From Calamus simplicifolius (Eukaryota > Streptophyta > Magnoliopsida > Arecales > Arecaceae), in NCBI GenBank assembly GCA_900491605.1, contig UESW01004241.1:963184-1027183 (forward strand): a stretch of DNA of 64,000 nucleotides, read 5' to 3'. Positions 55,331 to 64,000 of this stretch are shown piece by piece. Under the pieces are notes generated by a model, which had not been told where the DNA came from, ran no database searches, and worked only from the letters and a program-made list of their open reading frames with translations. Each line of letters begins with the position of its first letter. The first letter of the stretch is position 1. The translations under genes were made by a program, and so were the position numbers.

Positions 55331-55645
55331 ATGGTGACGACCCGAACGAAGGGAGTTTCAGCCAGTTGCGCTGGGGGGCAGCGCTGCAGGGCCGATCCAC
55401 CCGCGGAGGCCCCCCCAGCTCTCGCAGCCAGTATTCCGGAGCCACTGCACCCCCGGAGGGCTGAGCCTTCTGCTCCTCAGGTCGATGTTCCCGCGCCTGC
55501 TCTACAATAGCTCCAAGAAGGTCGATTCATTGCCCTGGCCATGCAAGTCCAATCTTTGGTGGCGGCGGTTCAGGGCCTGCAGCACCAACAGGCGGCCATG
55601 CAGTAGCCCGAGCCGAATCCATCTATCCCGGGGGTGGTGCAACCC
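55331..55645 (+). pseudogene. Tat gag N-terminal fragment
   Basis: ATG 55331 opens MVTTRTKGVSASCAGGQ and continues to MQVQSLVAAVQGLQHQQAAM, then PNPSIPGVVQP in line with the gag at 35740. A stop replaces one Gln codon (about 55605), and the frame is joined at about 55645 to integrase sequence. Confidence 0.8.
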
Positions 55646-55964
55646 AGACCAGCTGCGAGCCAACCTCGACCTGTTGGAGGAAGTGCGAGACCGAGCACGA
55701 CTTCGGATGGCGGTCTACCGGTAATGGGCCGCCAAATATTACAACGCCCGTGTGCGCCCCAGGACTTTCCTGCCAGGAGACCTGATCCTTCGATGGGCTG
55801 AGATCTCGAAGCCAGCAGAGGGAGGCAAGCTAGCTCCAAATTGGGAAGGACCTTATCGGATCGCCGAGACACTTCACCACGGAGCTTACAAGATTGAGGA
55901 GCTCGATGGGAAGCCACTCCCTAGGACATGGAATGCAGATAACCTTCGCCAGTACTATCAGTAA
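55646..55964 (+). pseudogene. Tat integrase C-terminal fragment
   Basis: LRANLDLLEEVRDRARLRMA, YYNARVRPRTFLPGDLILRW, LAPNWEGPYRIAETLHHGAY and KIEELDGKPLPRTWNADNLR, ending at 55962-55964. A stop replaces a Gln-type codon after VYR (about 55724). Joined upstream to gag by deletion; the catalytic core is missing. Confidence 0.85.
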
Positions 55965-56070
55965 CGTATTCGTCCTCTCACATCAAGTATCATGCCTGTA
56001 TTCACTTGGGTTTTCACCCCTCATTTTATATTAACAAATTTCGATTTTAGCTCTTGAGATCTTTTCACCT

Positions 56071-58060
56071 AAAGCCCTGGACCAGCCAGGCATGAAGCCC
56101 GACACCTGTCGGCACCAAAAGCCCTGCACCAGCCAGGCATGAAGCCCGACACCCGTCGGCACCTAAAGCCCTGGGCCAGCCAGGCATAAAGCCCAACACC
56201 CGTCGGCACCTAAAGCCCTGGGCCAGCCAGGCATGAAGCCCGACACCCGTCGGCACCTGAAGCCCTGCACCAGCCAGGCATAAAGCCAGACACCCATTGG
56301 TACCTAAAGCCCTGGGCCAGCCAGGCATAAAGCCCAACACCCGTCGGCACCTAAAGCCCTGGGCCAGCTAGGCATGAAGCCCGACCCCGGTTGGTACAAA
56401 AAGCCCTGGGCCAGCCAGGCATGAAGCCCGACACCCATCGGCACCTAAAGCCCTGCACCAGCCAGGCATAAAGCCCGACACCCATCGGCATCTGAAGCCC
56501 TGCACCAGCCAGGCATGAAGCCCGACACTCGTCGGCACTAAAGCCTTGGGCCAGCCAGGCATAAAGCCCGACACCCATCGGCACCTAAAGCCCTGGGCCA
56601 GCCAGGCATGAAGCCTGACACCCGTCGGCACCTGAAGCCTTGCACCAGCCAGGCATGAACCTGTCGGCACCTGAAGCCCTGCACCAGCCAGTAATGAAGT
56701 CCGACACCCGTCGGCACCGGAAGCGTTGCACCAGCCAGGCATGAAGCCCAACACCCATCGGCACCTAAAGCCCTGCACCAGCCAGGCATGAAGCCCGACA
56801 CCCATCGGCACCTAAAGCCCTGGGCCAGCCAGGCATAAAGCCCGATACCCGTCGGCACCTAAAGCCCTGGGCCAGCCAGGCATTAAGCCCGACACCCGTC
56901 GGCACCTGAAGCCCTGCACCAGCCAGGCATAAAGCCCGACACCCATCGGCACCTAAAGCCCTAGGCCAGCCAGGCATAAAGCCCGACACCTATCGGCACC
57001 TGAAGCCCTGCACCAGCCAGGCATGAATCTCGACACCCGTTGGCACCTGAAGCCCTGCACCAGCCAGGTATGAAGCCCGACACCCGTTGGCACCTAAAGC
57101 CCTGGGCCAGCCAAGCATAAAGCCCGACACCCGTCAGCACCTAAAGCCCTGGGCCAGCCAGGCATGAAGCCCGACACCCGTCGGCACCTAAATCCCTGCA
57201 CCAGCCAGGCATGAAGCCCGACACCCGTCGGCACCTAAAGCCCTGGGCCAGCCAGGCATAAAGCCTGACACCCGTTGGCACCTAAAGCCCTGGGCCAGCC
57301 AACATAAAGCCCGACACCCATCGGCACCTAAAGCCCTGGGCCATCCAAGCATAAAGCCCGACACCCATCGGCACCTAAAGCCCTGGGCCGGCCAGGCATG
57401 AAGCCCGACACCTGTTGGCACCTAAAGCCCTGCACCAGCCAGGCATGAAGCCCGACACCCGTCGGCACCTAAAGCCCTGGGCCAGCCAGGCATAAAGCCC
57501 AACACCCGTCGGCACCTGAAGCCCTGCACCAGCCAGGCATGAAGCCCGACACCCGTCGACACCTGAAACCCTGCACTAGCCAGGCATGAAGCCCAACACC
57601 CGTCGGCACCTGAAGCCCTGCACCAGCCAGGCATGAAGCCCGACACCCATCGGCACCTAAAACCCTAGGCCAGTCAGGCATAAAGCCCGACACCCATCGG
57701 TACCTAAAGCCCTGGGCCAGCCAGGCATAAAGCCGACACCCATCGGCACCTAAAGCCCTGGGCCAGCCAGGCATAAATCCCGACAACCGTCAGCACCTAA
57801 AGCCCTAGGCCAGCCAGGCATGAAGCCCGACACCCGTCGGCACCTGAAGCCATACACCAGCCAGGCATGAAGCCCGACACCCGTCGGCACCTGAAGCCCT
57901 GCACCAGCTAGGCATGAAGCCCGACACCCATTGGCACCTAAAGCCCTGGGCCAGCCAGGCATGAAGCCCGACACCCGTTGGCACCTAAAGCCCTGGGCCA
58001 GCCAGGCATAAAGCCCGACACCCATCTGCGAATAAAGCCCGACACCTGACGGCACACAAA
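56071..58060 (+). repeat. 47-bp tandem array, about forty units
   Basis: Unit: AAAGCCCTGGGCCAGCCAGG, CATAAAGCCCGACACCCGTC, GGCACCT (47 bp), with CCTGAAGCCCTGCACC as a common variant. The two variants intermix, which suggests amplification in blocks. It lies between integrase and the antisense ORF, the hypervariable 3' region of Tat elements. Repeating MPGWPRALGADG-type frames are by-products because 47 is not a multiple of three. Confidence 0.95.
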
Positions 58061-58455
58061 GTCCCGATGGTCAGATAAAGTCCGACCCCCGTCGGCACCA
58101 AAATCCACATGCCTACTTAGCACAAGTCCCGACATACTCCTGGCAAAGCGTTGCGCCGATGGTCTTGAGGAACCCGCCTACCTCAACCTCTAACTACCGG
58201 CGTTTCAACCCCAAGAAACCTATCCTCCCTGGCCCCAATTTTTGGTCCTAGATGGCTAAGGCAGAATAGCTCATATGAGTTGAGAGTTATCCCCTGGCAC
58301 TAGCGGGATTAATGGGACCATGGTGCCACATATTGTCAACCAACGAATTCAGGGTAAGTCACAAATATACAATGTATTTTGAAGAAGATTATCTTATTAA
58401 TTGGAAGGGATTACAAAATGCCGACATCGTCGAACTTGCAAAAAATAAAAATACA
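58061..58455 (+). other. Tat 3' region between array and antisense ORF
   Basis: Decaying 47-bp units to about 58140, then non-repetitive noncoding sequence up to the stop of the antisense ORF. No gene is seen. Confidence 0.5.
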
Positions 58456-58458
58456 AGC

Positions 58459-60497
58459 TCACGGCTCTGCTGGCGCGGGCTCATCGTCGGAGGGGACCAA
58501 ATCTGAGAAGCGGTCTAGCTCAACTTCTAGGGCCTGGGGAATGTTCAAATCCCTGGCCACTTTCTCCTTCCCATGCTGGAATCCTTCGAGGAACACTACC
58601 GCCGAGGCTTCTGCCAAATCATCTGTAAAGCGCTCGGACGCCTTGTACTCTTCTATGATCCCAGCAGTCCTGGCCGCGATGGCAGCTTCCACCTCTGCGG
58701 CCCGAGCCTTCTCCTTCGCGGCGAGGGCTGCCACTGCAACCCTCTCAGCCTCCCGGGCGCGGCTCGCCTCCTCCCCGAATTGGCTTGCTTCCTCCTTCAC
58801 TGCCCATGCCTCTTCCTTCGCCGCTCGCGCCTCTTCCTCCGCGGCCTTCGCCTCTTCCTCCGCGGCCTTCACCTTCTCCTCCGCTGCAACCGCTCGACCC
58901 TCGGACTCCTGGAGGGCTAAGGTTAGATCAGAGATGTATAGATCTCTGGCCATCACAGATTCTCGGCCTCCGTCATTTGGTGGAGTGCCGCGCGCACACG
59001 GTTGGCATCGGCCTTCGCTCGGCTCTCAGCGGCCTTAGCTTCACTTGCCCAGGCGCTTTTGGCCAACTCCAGCGCCTCTTCGGCCGCCTCCCCGCGGCAC
59101 TGAGCGTCCTCAGCTTCCTTCTGCGCCTCCCGCAGAAGGGCCTTCCCACCATGGATCACATCCCTGGCGGCCTTCAGGGAGTGTGCGAGCTACATGCGTA
59201 AGTTCCAGGTTAGCAAAAAGAAAAGATAAAGATAAAGGCAAAAGGCGAAAAGACCGCTTACCCTGACGATGGCTGCGTAGGAATCCCGGAAGAATGTGCT
59301 TGCCTTCTGATGGCTAAGGTCCTCCAGGATCTCGGGCATAAAAACCGGGGCAAGGATCCGCTCAGCCTAGCGACCATCATTCAAGGAGTCCCGGGGCGGC
59401 CCGGGCTCCGATCAGCCATCTCGGCAGTCTCTGGCTCGACGCGCGGGCTGTTCCCAGGTGACCTCTTGGGGGGTGGGCTCGTGACCCTTGATGGCCCCTC
59501 ACCCCAATCCATGGCAGCCTCCGGCGGGGTCGGTTTGCCAGGGGCAGGAAGCTCTTCAGCCACTATGGGCTCCTCCGCCGCTACCTGCTCATCTGCGACT
59601 GGCTCCTCGATTGGGACTCTCGCGGTCACTGCCATCTCTGGTAGGGTGTCGGCTGTGAGATCAACTTCTGGAGCAGCCGGGGGGTCTTGTGGCGCTGGTG
59701 GTGGGGAGGCCTGAGCTGTCGGGCATTTTGGGGCTGGAGCTCGCCGGCCTCCGGGTGGCCCCTCCCGGGCCCTCTTTTTAGAGGTGGCCCTCAGGAGATT
59801 CTTTGCCTGTATCTTCATAGCTGCGCAACATCAGTCAAAGTCAAAAAAAAAGGGGGAAAAAGCAGAAAAAATTTTTGGCTAAGGGTGGAGATGGCTTATC
59901 CCGGTGGAAGATAAGACCCGTCGACTCGAGATTATCTTCCGTCAAGAGCAAGGTGTACCGAGGGATTTCGGCAGCCAGCAATTGACCCGACGCCTCCCGA
60001 TCCCCAGGATGGATGGCGGAGTTCGCGTTCCCTTGAAGGTCGGGATCTCCCCGCCGGAGCCTAACTTGGTCAGTGTTTGCAAAAAAGAATCGGGATTTCC
60101 ATCCCTTGATTGAAGAGGGAAGAAAAAGTTTGAGGACCCAATTGGGTCGGGGCTGGAACAGCCACCAACCCTTCTGAAACCGGAGGATGTAGAAGGATCA
60201 GAAAAGAGAGATTCGAGGGGTGACACCCAGACGATGGCAGAGAATGACAAAGGCGCTGATGACACGGTAGGAGTTCGGGACCAGTTGAGATGGGGTCAAG
60301 GAGTAGTAGTTGAGAAGGTTGATGAAAAAGGGCAGAAAAGGTGGACGAAGACCTGCCTTTAGGCAAATCTCATAAAGGGCCACCCGACCGAGTCGGAAGG
60401 AGATAACCCTATCGTCGGGAGTTGGCAGAAAAAGCTCAACGTCCCGGGGAATCTAGTAACGGGCCCGGATTTTTGCCAAATCCAGACCTGTTACCAT
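58459..60497 (-). pseudogene. Antisense extra ORF: PF04195-like domain plus coiled coil, broken
   Basis: From ATG 60495-60497 the frame reads MVTGLDLAKIRARY, then a stop in place of a Gln-type codon, then IPRDVELFLPTPDDRVISF. YEICLKAGLRPPFLPFFINL and LVPNSYRVISAFVIL follow, the PF04195 landmarks. A Pro/Ala-rich basic middle (KKRAREGPPGGRRAP) and a long Ala/Glu coiled coil (VKAAEEEAKAAEEEARAAKE) end in DLAEASAVVFLEGFQHG and DDEPAPAEP. Frame changes occur near 60200, 59940, 59380 and 58955. The protein's role is unknown. Its convergent orientation to integrase, with an array between, matches 12138-13890 and the ORF at the left edge. Confidence 0.8.
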
Positions 60498-61246
60498 GGA
60501 GGCGGTCCCCTCCGGAGACCCCTCCACCCTCGAGGAGGTGCCGACCTCCGACCGGCGGCCCCTCGATGGGGCTCCATCGGCGACCCATCGCCGGGCCAGG
60601 GAGACGCGGTCCTCTTAGTCAGTGGACCACTCAAGCGGAGGAGAAGGAGAAGGTGCAGGAGAGGAACAGTGCCTCTCAGAGGGAGGACGATTCTTCGAAC
60701 CATCCTCCAAGGTCCAGGATGGAGATCTCATGAGCAAAAGAAGGGATGGAGAAGTCTGGAATGGACAAAGAACTGACCTGGAAGAAAGAAAGCCAAGCAC
60801 GAGCTCTCGGGTTGCAGGGGAGATCAGAGCACAGGCACAGAGGAAGAAGACGATAGCGGAAGCGATATGGCCAGATTCAACCCCTCATTTGGGTTTATTG
60901 GGTTTTCAAATCGTCCCGCCTCGTCTCGTCAGCCACATGGCCCCCTACCATAGGCTGGCTCGCCTCGAGGGACGCCCGCGCGTGGTGCGGCACACCTCCG
61001 GCCAATGATGGGACCCCGCTGACGTCGTCGCTATGAGAGGTAATGATGATACAGCTTTTCGCACAGACTTCAAAGAGTTTTCTCTCGAGGTCGATCGTGG
61101 CGAGCACAGTGTACGAAGACAGCCACCTTCTCACATTCCCTATGCCGTCCGCATAAGAGATGTAGGCGGAGATCAGCCACATGGAGGAGAATACCCCTTT
61201 CACCTCATCAGTGGGACCTGCTTCGCCTCAGGGGTGAGGGGGCATC
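60498..61246 (+). other. Tat sequence between antisense ORF start and 3' LTR
   Basis: Probably promoter and leader of the antisense ORF on the minus strand, then the polypurine tract (GGGGTGAGGGGG) at about 61230-61241 just before the 3' LTR. No further gene is seen. Confidence 0.5.
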
Positions 61247-62490
61247 TGATATGACTGATCCCGCATTGTTAGAATAAAAGGTAACAGCAGCTAACAGAGA
61301 TCACCATACCTCAACTCCGAGACCCCCTTCCGATCTTGGGGTGCACCAACATTATCTCACCCCGAGACCTCCACCGGTCTCGAGGTGAGATCATTATCTC
61401 TCGACCCGAGACCCCCTTCCGGTCTCGGGGTGCACCAGCATTATCTCACCCCCGAGACCCCACCGGTCTCGGGGTGAGACCACCATATCTCGACCCCAAG
61501 ACCCCCTCTGGTCTCGGGGTGCACCAGCATTATCTCACCCCCGAGACCTCCACCGGTCTCGGGGTGAGACCACCATATCTCGACCCCAAGACCCCCTTCC
61601 GGTCTAGGGGTGCACTAGCATTATCTCACCCCCGAGACCCCCACCGGTCTCGGGGTGAGATCATTATATCTCGACCCCGAGACCCCCTCCGGTCTCGGGG
61701 TGCATCAGCATTATCTCACCCCCGAGACCCCTACCGGTCTCGGGGTGAGATCATTATATCTCGACCCCGAGACCCCCTTCCGGTCTCGGGGTGCACCAAC
61801 ATTATCTCACCCCCGAGACCCCCACCGGTCTCGGGGTGAGATCATTATCTCTCGACCCCGAGACCCCCTTCCGGTCTCAGGGTGCACCAGCATTATCTCA
61901 CCCCCGAGACCCCCACCAGTCTCGGGGTGAGACCACCATATCTTGACCCCGAGACCCCCTCCGGTCTCGGTGTGCACCAACATTATCTCACCCCGAGACC
62001 CCCACCGGTCTCAGAGTGAGACCACCATATCTCGACCCCAAGACCCCCTCCGGTCTCGGGGTGCACCAGCATTATCTCATCCCCGAGACCCCTTCCGGTC
62101 TCGGGGTGGGATCACCATATCTCAACCTCGAGACCCCCGGTCTCGTGGTGCATCAGCATTATCTCATCCCGGCCTCCAGCGACGGCCTTTGGCTCCGGCC
62201 TCCAGCGCTGGCCTCCAGCGATGGCCTTTGGCTCTGGCCTCCAGTGACGGCCTCCAGCGCCAGTTCCAACGGAACGAGGTAAACGGGACCCCTCCGGTCT
62301 CGGGGTGGGATCATCGTATCTCGATCCCGAGACCCCCCTCCGGTCTCGGGGTGCGCGGGTATCATCAACAGTTAGCACGCGGACCAGCCTTCGAACCAAA
62401 TGACAGCTCCGGACCACCTGATGCGCCCACGTGACTTTTCGTGCGCCCGTGGCTGCTTGCAGCCATGCCTCATAACGGCGTATGGTGCAC
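61247..62490 (+). repeat. 3' LTR of the Tat element, interrupted
   Basis: Begins TGATATGACTGATCCCGC like the 5' LTR, carries the same GAGACC/GGTCTC array (61310-62160) and stops at GTATGGTGCAC, the point corresponding to about 54784 in the 5' LTR. The Sirevirus LTR begins at 62491. Confidence 0.88.
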
Positions 62491-62990
62491 TGTTTTGGCC
62501 CAGATGGCAACCCAAGAGGGGGGGGGGGTGAATTGGGTTCTTAAAAATTTAAGACTTTTTAGAAGATTTAAACTGATTTGCTCAAGATGTGCAAGTGAGT
62601 GATATTAACTAATAAGCAATGCACAAGCAATTAATAAAGAGAGATAGAGAGAGAGAAAATATAGCACGGCAAACACAAGATAATTTTATAGTGGTTCGGT
62701 GCAACCAACACCTACGTCCACTCCCAAGATTCACTTGGGTCCACACTATTCCAAAAATTCATTGATTAAAACATGAATTATAAAATTTCTTTTTGAAAGT
62801 TTAAACATTGAGCTTAAAGTCACTTTCAAAATTGATTGAAGTTAAACTTGAGCATTTTCATTGATAGTTCAAAATAAATTTATTGCTCATTTAATTAAAC
62901 TCATTATATCTTTTAATGAACTCAATGGCTTTTAGTAATCATCAAAATCAATAAAGTTGGGGCAAATTATGTTTCAATACTTTCTCAACA
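62491..62990 (-). repeat. Sirevirus 3' LTR (500 bp)
   Basis: On the minus strand it starts TGTTGAGAAAGTATTG directly after AAAAAGGGGGAGAT and ends CTGGGCCAAAACA. It includes the run of G at 62517-62528 (plus strand). Confidence 0.8.
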
Positions 62991-63221
62991 ATCTCCCCCT
63001 TTTTGATGATGACAAAAACATTGAGTTTATGCATGATTGTATAGTGATTTAACTTTGTTTTCATAGTTAGGCTTAGGCTCCCCCTTAATGAGGTAGCTCC
63101 CCCTATCTCCCCCTATGAAACATAATTAAATATCCCATTGTTTATCTCATTGATTACTTTGATTTTCTCAAATGTATCACAATCATAAAATCATAAAACT
63201 ATAAAATTCTCCCCCTTTTTT
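62991..63221 (-). promoter_or_regulatory. Multiplied polypurine tracts
   Basis: On the plus strand: ATCTCCCCCTTTTTG (62991), GCTCCCCCTTAATG (63077), GCTCCCCCTATCTCCCCCTA (63096) and TCTCCCCCTTTTTTG (63209). The first adjoins the LTR and would prime plus-strand DNA synthesis. Confidence 0.75.
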
Positions 63222-63403
63222 GTTATCAACAAAAAGATAGAGAATCAAAAACATTCATTCAGATTTCATTCATTCATTGAAATAAGGAAATAGAGAATTC
63301 ATTTCAGTAAAGATCTAATACATCAAAAAGTTCAATACATTGATTTTAAAATGAAAGCATAATAAAAACTTCAGTACAAAACAAGGATTGATACTATAGT
63401 AAC

Positions 63404-64000
63404 TCAAAAATGAGTTCTTACAATTCTAGTTAGATGATCGACTATATTTTTCATTCCTTCAGATTGAATTTTTACATATTCCTTGAGTCTTTCATCAACA
63501 AAGGTGCACGCACTCTGAATTTTGTCTTGAAGCTCTGCGTTGCACTTGGCATATGTCTCTCCATCTCCACATATATCCTTAAGTTCTTCAAAAATATTCT
63601 TGAGATCACCACTTAAGGATGCCGATGAAGAGCCGAGAGTGGACTCAATCTTTGAGATACGATCATCAAGAGAATAAAGAGTCTCTCTCAAATGCATAAA
63701 TTTATTCTCAAAATCAGTTTTAAGCTTATCATATTGATCTTCAAGTAAGGCTTTGAGTTGCATAATTTGTTGATCTGAAAAACTATCAGAAGATGAAGTT
63801 TGAACAAAAGTTGGAACTGGGGCTGGAGCAGAGGCAGAAACCAAAGGGCTCGGAGGTGCAGGCGAAGGATGTCTAACAGAGGGTCCTGCAGCCTCAGTAT
63901 CTGTAGCTCTATCTTCTGTCACTCCTTTCCTTTCCCATTTACCATTCTTTTTGATAAATCCCATCCGATGAATTGTTGCCAGGCTATAAAAATCAGTGTG
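63404..64000 (-). CDS. Sirevirus 3' ORF, coiled-coil protein, partial (possible env-like ORF)
   Basis: The frame is open from the window edge to the stop at 63404-63406. Visible parts are FYSLATIHRMGFIKKNGKWE near the edge, a Pro/Ser-rich linker (PSPAPPSPLVSASAPAPVP), a coiled coil (QIMQLKALLEDQYDKLKTDF and LYSLDDRISKIESTLG) and a C-terminus ending HLTRIVRTHF. A Met at 63962-63964 is inside the frame and need not be the start. The position just before the polypurine tracts and 3' LTR is where some Sireviruses carry an env-like ORF with coiled coils. No signal peptide or membrane segment is visible here, so that label is tentative. Confidence 0.6.
   Translation of the reverse strand, partial: HTDFYSLATIHRMGFIKKNGKWERKGVTEDRATDTEAAGPSVRHPSPAPPSPLVSASAPAPVPTFVQTSSSDSFSDQQIMQLKALLEDQYDKLKTDFENKFMHLRETLYSLDDRISKIESTLGSSSASLSGDLKNIFEELKDICGDGETYAKCNAELQDKIQSACTFVDERLKEYVKIQSEGMKNIVDHLTRIVRTHF

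Larger units (their letters stand above)
53597..64000 (+). mobile_element. Tat-lineage Ty3/gypsy retrotransposon with internal deletion, interrupted by a Sirevirus
   Basis: 5' LTR (53597-55248), priming region TTGGCACGCCAGGTAGGG, gag start, integrase end, 47-bp array, antisense ORF, a G-rich polypurine tract (about 61229-61243) and 3' LTR from 61247. Both LTRs start TGATATGACTGATC. The body from mid-gag to integrase is deleted at about 55650. At 62490 the 3' LTR is split by another element, so its last about 460 bp lie beyond the window. The family matches the element at 30092-37222. Confidence 0.85.
62491..64000 (-). mobile_element. Sirevirus-like Ty1/copia element, 3' end
   Basis: Read on the minus strand: a coiled-coil ORF, several AAAAAGGGGGAGA-type polypurine motifs, then an LTR that ends at 62491 inside the Tat LTR. 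Multiplied polypurine tracts before the 3' LTR are a known Sirevirus signature. The rest lies right of the window. The 5 bp before the insertion (TGCAC, 62486-62490) are the expected target-site duplication. Confidence 0.75.

Noticed and set aside
56071..58060. Regularly spaced repeats resembling a CRISPR array
   Set aside because: The whole 47-bp unit repeats; there are no unique spacers, and this is plant nuclear DNA inside a retrotransposon.

Overview
This window is a transposon-dense stretch of a plant nuclear genome. Everything large in it is a plant mobile element: Ty3/gypsy elements of the Tat and Athila lineages, a Ty1/copia element, a Sirevirus-like end, a CACTA (En/Spm) transposon and a LINE fragment. 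The only host-type genes are one DUF6598 gene, a DUF6598 pseudogene with smaller fragments of the same locus, and an intron-bearing pseudogene of an organellar HSP90. DUF6598 and the element mix suggest a monocot, but the species cannot be fixed from sequence reading. There are 363 assembly Ns at 22601-22963.

Layout. 1-2907: 3' part of a Tat element (antisense extra ORF, then 3' LTR). 2998-3905: HSP90 pseudogene. 4786-5502 (-): DUF6598 gene, with a 5'-truncated LINE at 6051-6522 upstream of it. 7011-12137 (+): Tat element cut off inside integrase and joined to the tail of an oppositely oriented Tat element (12138-13890). 13891-17848 (+): Athila LTR, leader and gag. 17849-30091: a large inverted structure. 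A CACTA element on + (3' terminus at 26639) faces a second, truncated element 5' region on -. Both arms carry, from outside in, a GATCG-rich array, a GCGACGCA-hairpin array, a TATA box with a GC-rich leader and splice donor, and a GGCCACGG array. 30092-37222 (-): Tat element of the same family as the one at 53597. 37223-37600: fragment of the DUF6598 locus. 37601-38942 (-): another gypsy gag. 40622-44760 (-): Tat element truncated in RT. 44761-46800: duplicated DUF6598 locus (pseudogene). 46944-51528 (+): copia element with both LTRs and a target-site duplication. 53597-64000+ (+): Tat element with both LTRs, a large internal deletion, a 2-kb array of 47-bp units and an antisense ORF; its 3' LTR is split at 62490 by a Sirevirus-like element on -.

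How it fits together. The order of events is partly readable. The DUF6598 locus duplicated first, because the copy at 46200 preserves the empty target site of the LINE at 6051. Tat elements lie exactly at the edges of the duplicated pieces (37222, 44760). Every gag-pol here is broken by stops or frameshifts, so none looks autonomous now. The recurring theme is the Tat design: LTR with a minisatellite just inside its 5' end, gag-protease-RT-RNase H-second RNase H-integrase, a tandem array, an antisense ORF, and the 3' LTR. I found no unprecedented system. The most unusual items are the inverted CACTA arms, the microhomology deletion inside the Tat element at 53597, and the LTR minisatellites that differ in sequence but share a position.
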